Program-made: the position numbers and the translations under genes | The notes under the pieces: generated by a model | What the model saw: the letters and a program-made list of their open reading frames with translations, nothing else | The model's database searches: none | What the model was told of the DNA's origin: nothing | NCBI GenBank assembly: GCA_045640905.1 | Contig: JAZUFW010000084.1 | Span: 1 to 22,907 of the forward strand | DNA: 22,907 bases | Direction: 5' to 3' | Source of the DNA: JAILLW01 sp045640905 | GTDB taxonomy: Bacteria > Bacillota > Clostridia > Lachnospirales > Lachnospiraceae | Shown: piece after piece, positions 1 to 7,396 of the stretch | Layout of the letters: each line of letters starts with the position of its first letter | Position numbering within the stretch: the first letter of the stretch is position 1

Positions 1-23
1 AGTAAAATCAAGGGTTTGAAGGC

Positions 24-55
24 GGTGTATTCAACTGTATTCAAATGAATACACC
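24..55. repeat. Inverted repeat beside the tRNA-Gly terminator
   Basis: A 10-bp inverted repeat, GGTGTATTCA (24-33) against TGAATACACC (46-55), has a third copy of the core GTATTCA at 37-43 in between. The site thus reads GTATTCA, GTATTCA, TGAATAC, and an alternative short stem (37-43 with 46-52) is possible. It lies just past the tRNA-Gly terminator. It could be a protein-binding site, an old recombination site next to a tRNA gene, or the end of a gene arrangement outside the window. No coding sequence is visible here. Confidence 0.4.
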
Positions 56-66
56 CCTTTTTAAGC

Positions 67-107
67 AAAAAAAATGGCGGAAAACCTTGTAAATAAAGGA
101 TTTCCGC
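67..107 (-). terminator. Rho-independent terminator of tRNA-Gly
   Basis: Read on the minus strand, an 11-of-12-bp stem (GCGGAAATCCTT with AAGGTTTTCCGC, one T-T mismatch) closes a 7-nt loop. It is followed by CA and a run of eight T. It starts about 16 nt after the tRNA 3' end, the right place to stop the tRNA transcript. Confidence 0.85.
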
Positions 108-122
108 TTCTTAAAGAAAAGA

Positions 123-194
123 GCGCGAGACGGGACTCGAACCCGCGGCCCCGACCTTGGCAAGGTCGTGCTCCACCAACTGAGCCACTCGCGC
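123..194 (-). tRNA. tRNA-Gly (anticodon GCC)
   Basis: The minus strand folds into a full cloverleaf. The acceptor stem is GCGCGAG/CTCGCGC, the D arm starts GGCTCAGTTGG, the anticodon stem CGACC/GGTCG holds the loop TTGCCAA (anticodon GCC), and the T loop is GGTTCGAGTCC. The discriminator is U, usual for bacterial tRNA-Gly. CCA is not encoded, so it must be added after transcription. The gene lies downstream of the ECF transporter operon in the same orientation and has its own terminator. No strong promoter was found directly upstream, so either a weak promoter or read-through from the operon supplies it. A perfect TTCGCG-A-CGCGAA palindrome sits 10 bp upstream at 205-217. Confidence 0.97.
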
Positions 195-243
195 ATTTAT
201 TACATTCGCGACGCGAACAATATGTATGATACAATACAGTTTC

Positions 244-744
244 TTAATTGTCAAATGCTTTTTTCATTATTTCCGCAATATTTTTCATCCGGTCGTTTTC
301 GACATGATAAACACGCTTTCTCGGCCAGGGAATCCCTTCCAAATATTCGCGATCCTTTATATCCATAACAGCATACAGCGAATCAAGTTTTTCCTTGCTC
401 ATCAATCCGAAATCACACGGAACATAGCTTAATTCCCGGCGTTCCTTTTGACCTGTAACAACTTTTCGATAACTTTTCTGTCCAAAGGGGCCCTCTTCCA
501 AAACATACTCACAGTATTCGCCTGAGGTGTTCTTTTCATCCGGCTCTTCTTCCAAAAGAATCCCCTTTTTCAGCATATAATCATATACCGCTCGTTGAAT
601 CTCTTCATAGGAAACGGGATACGACAATGTATTTTTGATTTCTTTGACACTCATCCCCGTATCAACCATGTGACGAAGAGCTCCGCCGTATGCCATTTCC
701 CGGGTCATATTCCCAAGTGCCTTATTAAAATATGCGTTTTCCAA
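244..744 (-). CDS. Conserved-looking protein of unknown function, last gene of the ECF operon
   Basis: I do not recognise this family. The protein is about 166 aa, soluble and charged, with no signal peptide or membrane segment. Residues 30-65 (GMSVKEIKNTL followed by a second helix) could form a small helical or winged-helix-like domain, and the C-terminal half is basic and Tyr-rich. No ATG start is available near the N-terminus. The open frame permits GTG at 756 or TTG at 744. TTG at 744 is preferred because GGGAG lies 5 nt before it, whereas GTG at 756 has no spaced ribosome site. The gene follows the ROK kinase gene by a short gap on the same strand, so it is probably co-transcribed with the transporter. 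That is the only clue to its role. Confidence 0.75.
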   Translation of the reverse strand: MENAYFNKALGNMTREMAYGGALRHMVDTGMSVKEIKNTLSYPVSYEEIQRAVYDYMLKKGILLEEEPDEKNTSGEYCEYVLEEGPFGQKSYRKVVTGQKERRELSYVPCDFGLMSKEKLDSLYAVMDIKDREYLEGIPWPRKRVYHVENDRMKNIAEIMKKAFDN

Positions 745-784
745 ACTATCTCCCACTCTTTAGCGTGACGGCTTTATTTCACCT

Positions 785-1654
785 TCACCCCAGTGCGTTG
801 ATTCCCAATTGAGCAGCTCCCAATATTCCCTGGTTATCATTCAGGCTTTGAAGCACTATGTAGTCATCAAGATTTTGTAATCTCTCCGTCTTTATATATC
901 CGTTTAATAAGGATGCAAATTCTTTTCTGACCATCGGAAGCAACTGCTCCTGATGCATCACCCCGCCACCTAAAATAATCATCTCGGGAGACAGCAACAT
1001 CACATAATTAACAAGGGCCTGCGCGATATAATGTGCCTCAAGTTCCCACACTTCAGAACGGTCAGCCAGTTCATAAGCTTTTTTGCCGTATCGTAGTTCA
1101 ATCGCAGGACCTGCTGCCAATCCTTCCATGCAATTTTCATGAAAGGGGCAAAAACTCTTCGCCGTATCCTTCGGGTGTCTCGATAACAAAATGTGTCCTC
1201 CCTCGGGATGCATCATTCCGTGAATTAAGTGACCGTCGACAATTGCTCCGACACCCACTCCGGTTCCGATAGTAATGTAGACGCAGCTTTTTGTTTCTTT
1301 GGCTATTCCATATGTATACTCGCCCAAGGCGGAACCGTTTACATCTGTATCAAACCCGATCGGCACATTCAAAGCTTTCTTAAACGTTCCAACCATATCA
1401 AAATTCTGCCACGCAATTTTCGGGGTGGTAGTGATATATCCATATGTTTTCGATTCCGGATTTAAATCAATCGGTCCGAAACATCCGATTCCGAGCGCAT
1501 CTATATTTTCCTTTTCAAAAAAAGAAACAAGCACAGGAATAGTCTCCTCCGGTGTTCCGGTCGGAAAAGATTCCTTCTTTATTATCTGTCCGTGTTCATC
1601 CGTAACGGCACACACCATTTTGGTGCCGCCGGCTTCCAATGCTCCTATTCTCAT
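785..1654 (-). CDS. ROK family sugar kinase, probable fructokinase
   Basis: The 289-aa protein has the phosphate-binding N-terminus EAGGTK (7-12) of ROK kinases, the catalytic Asp in FDTDVN (D104), and the nucleotide-binding GTGVGVG (130-136). A zinc site typical of ROK fructokinases is present: H154, C169, H172 and C175 in the GGH...CPFHENC region. The ILGGGV segment (227-232) closes the ATP site. Length matches bacterial fructokinases of the YdhR/GmuE type. By family it phosphorylates fructose or a related hexose with ATP in the cytoplasm. It lies 11 bp downstream of ecfT with a clear GAAAGG ribosome site, so it is probably part of the ECF operon. A sugar kinase in an ECF operon is unusual. 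Family assignment is firm; the substrate is not proven. Confidence 0.93.
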   Translation of the reverse strand: MRIGALEAGGTKMVCAVTDEHGQIIKKESFPTGTPEETIPVLVSFFEKENIDALGIGCFGPIDLNPESKTYGYITTTPKIAWQNFDMVGTFKKALNVPIGFDTDVNGSALGEYTYGIAKETKSCVYITIGTGVGVGAIVDGHLIHGMMHPEGGHILLSRHPKDTAKSFCPFHENCMEGLAAGPAIELRYGKKAYELADRSEVWELEAHYIAQALVNYVMLLSPEMIILGGGVMHQEQLLPMVRKEFASLLNGYIKTERLQNLDDYIVLQSLNDNQGILGAAQLGINALG

Positions 1655-1665
1655 AAAAAACCTTT

Positions 1666-2493
1666 CTATATAAACGGATTAAAAAATCTGCCACCGTTAA
1701 TCCTGTTGAGGACAATTGCCGCAACTACCAAAACAGCGCACATGATAATGCTTAATATATCCGCAATCCTAAATCGTCTGCTCATATACCAGGTACGCTT
1801 TTTGTTTTTTCCGAATCCTCTCAATTCCATTGCATTTGAAATAATTTCTATTTTATCCATGCTGGACATTATGAGCGGAATCAAAATGGCACTGGCACTT
1901 TTCAGTCTGTTAATCAATGTAGCCTTTTTACTCATCTCAATTCCTCTGGCCTGCTGTGAAAGAGAAATCTCATGGTACTGTCTTTGAACATCGGGTATGT
2001 ATCGCAAAGCCAGGGCCACCGCATAGGCTATGGAATAGCTGATTCCTATCTTGTTCAAAGAGGCGGCAAATTCGCTGGGATTCGTTGTTGAAACGAATAA
2101 CAAAACTATCGGAATAGTCGCCAAATATTTAAGGAAATAATTCAAATGATAAAAAAGCTGTTCTGCCGTGGGAGCAAAATGTCCCGACAATCCAAAAAGA
2201 TATGTACAGGTTCCGTATATCTCGGTTCCGTGATTAGGCGAAAAAAGATATAGCAAAATATTATTCATGATCAGGAATGTCGCGGTAAACCCTAACATGA
2301 ACGAAACATCACTTAAGCGAATATGTCCGACCGCGAAAAGAACCAAACCCGCTATCGATAAAAGCAACAGGAATCTGGTGTCATACGTATACATGGCTGC
2401 GAAGCTCCAAAGCATCAGGCATATAAACTTGGTAGCTCCCGTCAGATTATGAATTGGTGACGGTCTGTCTATATAGTTAAAGAGGTTCGTCAT
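1666..2493 (-). CDS. ecfT: ECF transporter transmembrane component EcfT
   Basis: This 275-aa membrane protein has about five to six hydrophobic segments (roughly 25-70, 75-95, 115-135, 150-165 and 245-265). It carries the two Arg-containing coupling motifs of EcfT proteins: QQARGIE (about 182-188) and MELRGFG (about 223-229), which contact the two ATPases. EcfT joins the substrate-binding S component to the ATPase pair in the cytoplasmic membrane. The start overlaps the 3' end of the ATPase gene by 17 bp, and the ribosome site GGAGG lies inside that gene, so translation is likely coupled. The opening residues (FNYIDRPSPIHNL) are typical of operon-specific EcfT proteins. Confidence 0.93.
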   Translation of the reverse strand: MTNLFNYIDRPSPIHNLTGATKFICLMLWSFAAMYTYDTRFLLLLSIAGLVLFAVGHIRLSDVSFMLGFTATFLIMNNILLYLFSPNHGTEIYGTCTYLFGLSGHFAPTAEQLFYHLNYFLKYLATIPIVLLFVSTTNPSEFAASLNKIGISYSIAYAVALALRYIPDVQRQYHEISLSQQARGIEMSKKATLINRLKSASAILIPLIMSSMDKIEIISNAMELRGFGKNKKRTWYMSRRFRIADILSIIMCAVLVVAAIVLNRINGGRFFNPFI

Positions 2494-4213
2494 ATGAAGT
2501 AACCTCCTTTACGTTGTTTCTCTCATAATCAATAAACCGCTGTACAAACATTTTCGGATTATCGATATTGCATTTAACCGCCAAATCAAACAAAGAAGTT
2601 TCTTTAAGGCTGGCCTTGGCAACAATCTCGGGGTTGGTCAGAATATTGGCGCAGTCATCATCACAGATTACCTGCCCGTCGGCAAAAACCACACCTCGTC
2701 TGGCATATTCAATCATCAAATGCATATCATGGGTAATCATTACTACGGTAATTCCCTGATGATTCAATTCTTCGAGGAAATCCATGATTTCCGTATAATG
2801 CCGGTAGTCCTGCCCTGCCGTAGGTTCATCCAGAATAATCATTTCGGGATCAAGGACCAGAATCGATGCAATGGTCACACGCTTTTTCTGTCCGAAACTC
2901 AATGCGGAAATCGGCCATGAGCGCATCTTCCATAATCCGCATATCTTCAAGGCCTTTTCAACACGCTTATCAATCTCTTCGTCCGAAAAGTTTCTGGTTT
3001 TCAATCCCAATGCCACTTCATCCTTTATCATTATTTTGGAAATCATTTGATTGGGATTTTGCATAACGTACCCGATTTTCTCGGCACGTTCTTTTATACT
3101 TAAGGTCAAAAAGTCTTCGCCGTTAAAAAGGATTTCTCCTTCAGACGGAGTTTCAAATCCGCATACTATTTTCGAAAAGGTTGATTTGCCTGCTCCGTTA
3201 GTTCCTACTATGGCAACCATTTGCCCTTTTTGTATTTTTAAATCAATGCCTTTTATGACAGGTCTGTCACTTTTTTCGTACGTAAAGTGAAGATTCCTGA
3301 CTTCAAGCGCAGTCTCATTGTATATTTTCTGTTTCGATGCCGGGGTTTCAACAAACCACTTTTTAACCAGCATGGCATCATTATCATCAATCTTTACGGT
3401 ATTAATATTCCACGGATTCTTAGACGGAGTAATGGAAACTCCCGCATATTTGAGTGCTGTTAAATATAGCGGTTCCCTGATGCCGTTTTGCTTTAACAAA
3501 TCCGTAGAAAGAAGTTCGTCGGGAGTCATATCCGCAACAATGGTTCCTTCATTCATCAACACTATTCTGTCAACGCTCTTGTACAAAACATCTTCCAGTC
3601 TGTGTTCGACGATAATAACGGCAGCGCCTGTCTCCTTTTGCATTTCATCAATCAATTCGACAGAACGTTTACCCGTCGCAGGGTCAAGATTCGCCAAAGG
3701 CTCATCAAAAATCAGAATGTCCACATCATCAACCAGCACTCCGGCTACCGACACTCTCTGCTTCTGGCCGCCCGACAAATCACCCGGAGCATGTGACAAA
3801 AAGTCTTTAACATTAACCATGTCAGCCACCTTCATTACACGAGTGTGCAATTCGGGTTCGCCCACGCAGGCATTTTCCAATGCAAAAGCAATATCCTCGG
3901 CTACCGTCAAGCCGACAAACTGAGCATCGGAATCCTGTAAGACAGTCCCAACATGCTTGGAAATATCAAACAAACTTAAGTCCTTCGTTTCCTTACCCAT
4001 GACCGTTAAGGAACCGGAGGACTCACCTTTGTATGAAAAAGGAATCAACCCGTTTATACAGTGTACAAGAGTTGATTTTCCACACCCCGAAGGGCCCGCG
4101 ATGAGGATTTTTTCGCCGCGGGCCACTTCAAGATTAATATTATGCAAAGTAGGTTTACTCTGCGCATTGTACTGAAAACCAAAATCAGTAAATTTCAGCA
4201 ATACTTCCGACAT
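2477..4213 (-). CDS. Fused double ATPase of an ECF transporter (EcfA-EcfA')
   Basis: The 578-aa protein contains two complete ABC ATPase domains in tandem. Domain 1 has Walker A GPSGCGKST (40-48), Q-loop Q93, signature LSGGQ (146-150) and Walker B ILIFDE (166-171). Domain 2 has Walker A GTNGAGKST (337-345), signature LSFGQ (438-442) and Walker B MIILDE (458-463). The linker at about 240-300 is low in conservation, and a C-terminal tail of some 30 residues follows domain 2. The fused layout is common in ECF systems with dedicated modules and powers import by ATP hydrolysis on the inner membrane face. It sits between the S component (18 bp upstream) and ecfT (17-bp overlap). Both active sites look intact; the LSFGQ variant is mild. 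Confidence 0.95.
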   Translation of the reverse strand: MSEVLLKFTDFGFQYNAQSKPTLHNINLEVARGEKILIAGPSGCGKSTLVHCINGLIPFSYKGESSGSLTVMGKETKDLSLFDISKHVGTVLQDSDAQFVGLTVAEDIAFALENACVGEPELHTRVMKVADMVNVKDFLSHAPGDLSGGQKQRVSVAGVLVDDVDILIFDEPLANLDPATGKRSVELIDEMQKETGAAVIIVEHRLEDVLYKSVDRIVLMNEGTIVADMTPDELLSTDLLKQNGIREPLYLTALKYAGVSITPSKNPWNINTVKIDDNDAMLVKKWFVETPASKQKIYNETALEVRNLHFTYEKSDRPVIKGIDLKIQKGQMVAIVGTNGAGKSTFSKIVCGFETPSEGEILFNGEDFLTLSIKERAEKIGYVMQNPNQMISKIMIKDEVALGLKTRNFSDEEIDKRVEKALKICGLWKMRSWPISALSFGQKKRVTIASILVLDPEMIILDEPTAGQDYRHYTEIMDFLEELNHQGITVVMITHDMHLMIEYARRGVVFADGQVICDDDCANILTNPEIVAKASLKETSLFDLAVKCNIDNPKMFVQRFIDYERNNVKEVTSYDEPL

Positions 4214-4231
4214 TAATCTAACTTCCCAAAA

Positions 4232-4789
4232 TTAATCTTCTTCTTTGAGGCTTCCCTTTTTGGGAATAGCTGCTACATATGCAACGCAAAGGAGCGTTCC
4301 TACGATAGCTGTGGTTACAATGTTAACACCTGCGCTGACAAGTCCCTGAAGGAATACCTTATTAGCAGGCTCTGCATACATCAAAATATCAAGAACAGGA
4401 GCAACTACTACCCATGCAACTATGTGAGCAATCGCCTGTGAAATGTTGAATCTGATAATGCCCTTCTTGCCGAATTCGCCGTCATCGATTTTAACGGAAT
4501 TCATTCCGAATCCCATAAGCAAACCGGATACTGCAGAAGCGATAACCCAGCTCCACCATACGCCCCAGCCGAAGCTGAAGTCGATAAAGAAGTGGCCGAT
4601 CAATCCTGCCAATACACCTACGATAGGTCCGAATGCTGCGGCTACAAATCCCAATACACCGTACTGAACGGTAATATTAGTATCGGGAATACCGCAGGGA
4701 ATTGCTACGAATCTACCCAAAACAAAGAATAATGCTGCACCGATAGCGGTTGCAACGAGCGCTTTAACGCCAAACTTTTTCATTTCCAA
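4232..4789 (-). CDS. ECF transporter S component, UPF0397 family
   Basis: The 185-aa protein is very hydrophobic with about five to six membrane segments. Its N-terminal part (GAALFFVLGRFVAIPCGIP, then ITVQYGVLGFVAAAFGP, then GLIGHFFID and WWSWVIAS) matches the UPF0397 family of ECF substrate-binding proteins. This subunit should bind the micronutrient and hand it to the EcfT-ATPase module encoded next. Some databases call the family riboflavin-type, but the substrate has not been settled, and no riboswitch is visible upstream to settle it here. The start has a strong AAAGGAG ribosome site 7 nt before ATG. It is the first gene of the operon. Confidence 0.9.
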   Translation of the reverse strand: MEMKKFGVKALVATAIGAALFFVLGRFVAIPCGIPDTNITVQYGVLGFVAAAFGPIVGVLAGLIGHFFIDFSFGWGVWWSWVIASAVSGLLMGFGMNSVKIDDGEFGKKGIIRFNISQAIAHIVAWVVVAPVLDILMYAEPANKVFLQGLVSAGVNIVTTAIVGTLLCVAYVAAIPKKGSLKEED

Positions 4790-4831
4790 TCTCCTTTCTG
4801 ATTAAGAAATATTTACCTTCTAAACACTGTT

Positions 4832-4840
4832 ATTTTATCA
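4832..4840 (-). promoter_or_regulatory. Probable extended -10 promoter of the ECF operon
   Basis: On the minus strand TGA-TAAAAT forms an extended -10 element about 43 bp before the S-component start. The -35 match is weak (GAAACA, 17 bp upstream). The roughly 40-nt leader is too short for a known vitamin riboswitch. Confidence 0.45.
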
Positions 4841-4869
4841 CAAACACAGCGAAATGTTTCGAATAAATC

Positions 4870-4897
4870 TTGATTTTTGTAACAAAAAAACTATACT
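4870..4897 (+). promoter_or_regulatory. Promoter of the DMT permease gene
   Basis: TTGATT (4870-4875), a 16-bp spacer and TATACT (4892-4897) form a good sigma-A type promoter, 31 bp before the ATG at 4929. This promoter lies inside the longest open frame, which supports the later start codon. Confidence 0.65.
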
Positions 4898-4928
4898 GAT
4901 TAAGGAATTTAAACGAGGTGACATTCAA

Positions 4929-5798
4929 ATGGAGCAAAAAAACGTCAAACAGAAACTGGAATACATAACCGCGGTATTCATTTACGGAACAATCGGTCCC
5001 TTAATCAGGTTCGTATCGCTTCCGTCCGAGGTAATCGTTTTATGCCGAGGCGTAATAGGAACTGCTTTTATCGGCCTCTTTTTATGGATACGTAAATACA
5101 AATACAACAAACAGGCCATTAAAGAAAATCTGTTTCCGCTGGTAGCTTCGGGTATCTGTCTGGGATTCAACTGGATATGCCTGTTTGCGGCATATAACAT
5201 CACATCGGTGGCGATAGCCAGCCTGTGCAATTATACAGCGCCTATTATCATGGTCATTCTGGCACCTTTCCTGTACGGTGAAAAATTGACTCCGCTAAAG
5301 AAAATATGCATCGTCACTTCATTTATCGGAATAGTTTTAATATCCGGTGTTTTCCCGAACGGTTTCGAAGGCATGAATCTGCCCGGACTTGTGTTGGGAT
5401 TTTTGTCAGCTGCCGGATTTGTAGGCTTGGTTATCTTTAATAAGAAATTAAAAAATGTAACACAGTACGACAAACTGATGGTTCAGTTACCGTCTTCGGT
5501 CCTCATAGTTTTGCCATATGTCATATTCCACAACATCGGTAAAACAATGACTTTCGACACAAAATCAATAATAATTGTATTAATCCTCGGAATAGTACAC
5601 ACCGGAATCGCATACAGTTTCTACTTTGATTCACTGAGTGCCATTCCTGTTCAGGCAGTAGCTGTCCTTGGATACATAGAGCCCGTTGTAACAATTATTC
5701 TCTCGGCTTTGGTCTTGCACGAATCTCTCGATTTGTTCGGTATCATAGGTGCTGTCCTCATTCTTGGCTCAGCCGTTCTTTCCGAATTGAAATCGTAA
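4929..5798 (+). CDS. DMT superfamily permease (EamA family)
   Basis: This 289-aa protein has about ten hydrophobic helices in two similar halves, the EamA layout. Family features include YGTIGPLIRF in helix 1, the helix-4 segment CNYTAPIIMVILAP, and HTGIAYSFYFDSLSAIPVQ with GYIEPVVTIILSALVLHE in the second half. DMT permeases export or import small metabolites; the substrate cannot be read from sequence. The open frame extends back to 4854, but ATG 4929 is chosen because GAGGTG precedes it by 8 nt and the promoter at 4870-4897 lies upstream. The gene is divergent from the ECF operon and has no clear partner downstream. Confidence 0.92.
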   Translation: MEQKNVKQKLEYITAVFIYGTIGPLIRFVSLPSEVIVLCRGVIGTAFIGLFLWIRKYKYNKQAIKENLFPLVASGICLGFNWICLFAAYNITSVAIASLCNYTAPIIMVILAPFLYGEKLTPLKKICIVTSFIGIVLISGVFPNGFEGMNLPGLVLGFLSAAGFVGLVIFNKKLKNVTQYDKLMVQLPSSVLIVLPYVIFHNIGKTMTFDTKSIIIVLILGIVHTGIAYSFYFDSLSAIPVQAVAVLGYIEPVVTIILSALVLHESLDLFGIIGAVLILGSAVLSELKS

Positions 5799-5899
5799 AT
5801 TGATTATAATGCACTACCGAGAAGTCTGGGCGGCAATCTTTTTACTTTCATTCTGAAATCCTTTGTAACATAGTTTCCCGAATTTAAGGAGTATGTCAC

Positions 5900-7396
5900 A
5901 TGAATATTAATCCAATATTGAAACTTGATTATCCGGATGTTGACGTCATACGTGTAGGCGACATCTATTACATGGTCAGCACCACCATGTATTTCTTTCC
6001 GGGATGCGAAATTCTAAAGTCACATGACCTCATAAACTGGGAACATGCTTCCTTTGTTTACGACACATTGGACGGAACCGCAGCATCAAAACTCGATGAT
6101 AAAAAGGGTATATACGGCAAAGGCATGTGGGCTGCTTCATTACGCTTCCACGAAGGCACTTTCTACGTCGTTTTTGTCTGCAACGATACTAAAAGAACAT
6201 ATCTGTACCAATCTTCAGACATTAACGGGCCCTGGCACAAATCATATATTGACGGATTTTACCACGATGCTTCCTTACTGTTTGATAACGGGAAGGTCTA
6301 TATTGCATACGGGAACCGTGAAATTCATTTAACAGAGCTTAACGATGATTTGTCTGCTCCCAAACCCGGCGGTCTTAACAGAATAATATTAAAAGACAGC
6401 GATAAAACACCGCTTGGATACGAGGGGACTCATCTATATAAAATTAACGGGAAATACTACGCTTTCTTTATTCACTCTCTCGAGGATCGTTGGATGAGGG
6501 CCGAAGCATGTTTTGTTGCGGATTCATTGGACGGCGAGTTTAAAGGCGGGGACATTTTCGTCAATGACCTGGGATATTGCAACATGGGTATAGCCCAGGG
6601 CGGTATTGTAGATACTCCCGACGGACGTTACTATGCAATTCTATTTCAAGACATGGGAGCGGTCGGCAGAATTCCTTACGTCCTGCCAATGCATTTTGAA
6701 AACGACTATCCTGTTATAGAAAAAGATACGGAGCAATTGCTGAATCCGTCCGTTCCCGCTTCGGGAAAAGCGCACAAAGTCAAAACTTTGCTTTCATCAA
6801 GCGACAACTTTAAGCACTCCAAGAAAGGACCCTCTTTCGGATTGTCGGCTTTTTGGCAGTTTAATCACGAGCCCGATACTTCGGCATTCATATTAAATAA
6901 TAAAAAAGGCACATATACCATTATTTCACATACCATCGCCGGCGACCTGGTATATGCCAAAAATACCATAACCCAACGTCTGTACTATCCCGGCACACAC
7001 GTTGAAGTTACTTTGGATGCTTCGCACATAAACGAAGGCGATTACGCCGGTCTGTGTGTTTTGCAAAGTCTGTATGCCTATGTCGCAGTAACACGCGAAA
7101 AGAACGAATTCTACATGGTTATGCATGAAAATGAATTGGTCGATGGGAAAAACAACGAATACATTTTAAGAGAAAAAGAACGAATCAAATTGGACAGCCC
7201 CAAAGTGACTTTACATTTTGACGCCGATTTCACCGATATGAAAGATACCGTATCCTTTAATATCGGTCCGGAGCACAAAATGTATTTCAGATTGGATCAC
7301 TTTACCGGAAACAGGGCAGGTCTATTCCTGTATTCCACCAAATATTTCGGTGGCAGTGCCACCTTTTCGGATTTTATACTCACCCAAAATATCTAA
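5900..7396 (+). CDS. Glycoside hydrolase family 43 (beta-xylosidase / alpha-L-arabinofuranosidase)
   Basis: The 498-aa protein has a GH43 five-bladed propeller (about 1-290) and a beta-sandwich C-terminal domain (about 310-498) like the GH43 xylosidase C-terminal domain. The three expected acidic residues are in family contexts: general base D13 (YPDVDVIRVGD), pKa modulator D123 (YHDASLLFD) and general acid E175 (GYEGTHLYK). No signal peptide is present, so it probably acts in the cytoplasm on imported xylo- or arabino-oligosaccharides. The ribosome site AAGGAG precedes the ATG. A TATAAT hexamer at 5805-5810 could be its -10, but no good -35 accompanies it. The last 17 bp overlap the convergent permease gene, and a hairpin lies in the coding end. 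Confidence 0.92.
   Translation: MNINPILKLDYPDVDVIRVGDIYYMVSTTMYFFPGCEILKSHDLINWEHASFVYDTLDGTAASKLDDKKGIYGKGMWAASLRFHEGTFYVVFVCNDTKRTYLYQSSDINGPWHKSYIDGFYHDASLLFDNGKVYIAYGNREIHLTELNDDLSAPKPGGLNRIILKDSDKTPLGYEGTHLYKINGKYYAFFIHSLEDRWMRAEACFVADSLDGEFKGGDIFVNDLGYCNMGIAQGGIVDTPDGRYYAILFQDMGAVGRIPYVLPMHFENDYPVIEKDTEQLLNPSVPASGKAHKVKTLLSSSDNFKHSKKGPSFGLSAFWQFNHEPDTSAFILNNKKGTYTIISHTIAGDLVYAKNTITQRLYYPGTHVEVTLDASHINEGDYAGLCVLQSLYAYVAVTREKNEFYMVMHENELVDGKNNEYILREKERIKLDSPKVTLHFDADFTDMKDTVSFNIGPEHKMYFRLDHFTGNRAGLFLYSTKYFGGSATFSDFILTQNI
7349..7363. terminator. Perfect hairpin in the 3' end of the GH43 gene
   Basis: GGTGGC-AGT-GCCACC is a perfect 6-bp stem with a 3-nt loop (GGTGGCA/TGCCACC palindrome). 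On the plus strand TTTTCGGATTTTAT follows. On the minus strand it lies 16 bp past the permease stop codon, followed by GAAATATTT. It may slow or stop transcription of the convergent permease operon while also being GH43 codons. The T tracts are imperfect, so the call is tentative. Confidence 0.35.

Noticed and set aside
205..217. TTCGCG-A-CGCGAA palindrome as a terminator of the upstream operon
   Set aside because: A 1-nt centre leaves only a short stem, and no T tract follows on the minus strand; function unclear.
4790..4853. Riboswitch upstream of the ECF S component
   Set aside because: The leader is only about 40 nt from the likely promoter and shows no FMN, TPP, cobalamin or other recognisable fold.
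4854..4928. N-terminal extension of the DMT permease
   Set aside because: The extension contains the promoter and lacks a ribosome site; ATG 4929 has both in the right place.
5787..5810. TTGAAA-TATAAT as a promoter for the GH43 gene
   Set aside because: The spacer is only 12 bp, too short for a standard promoter; the TATAAT alone is not enough.
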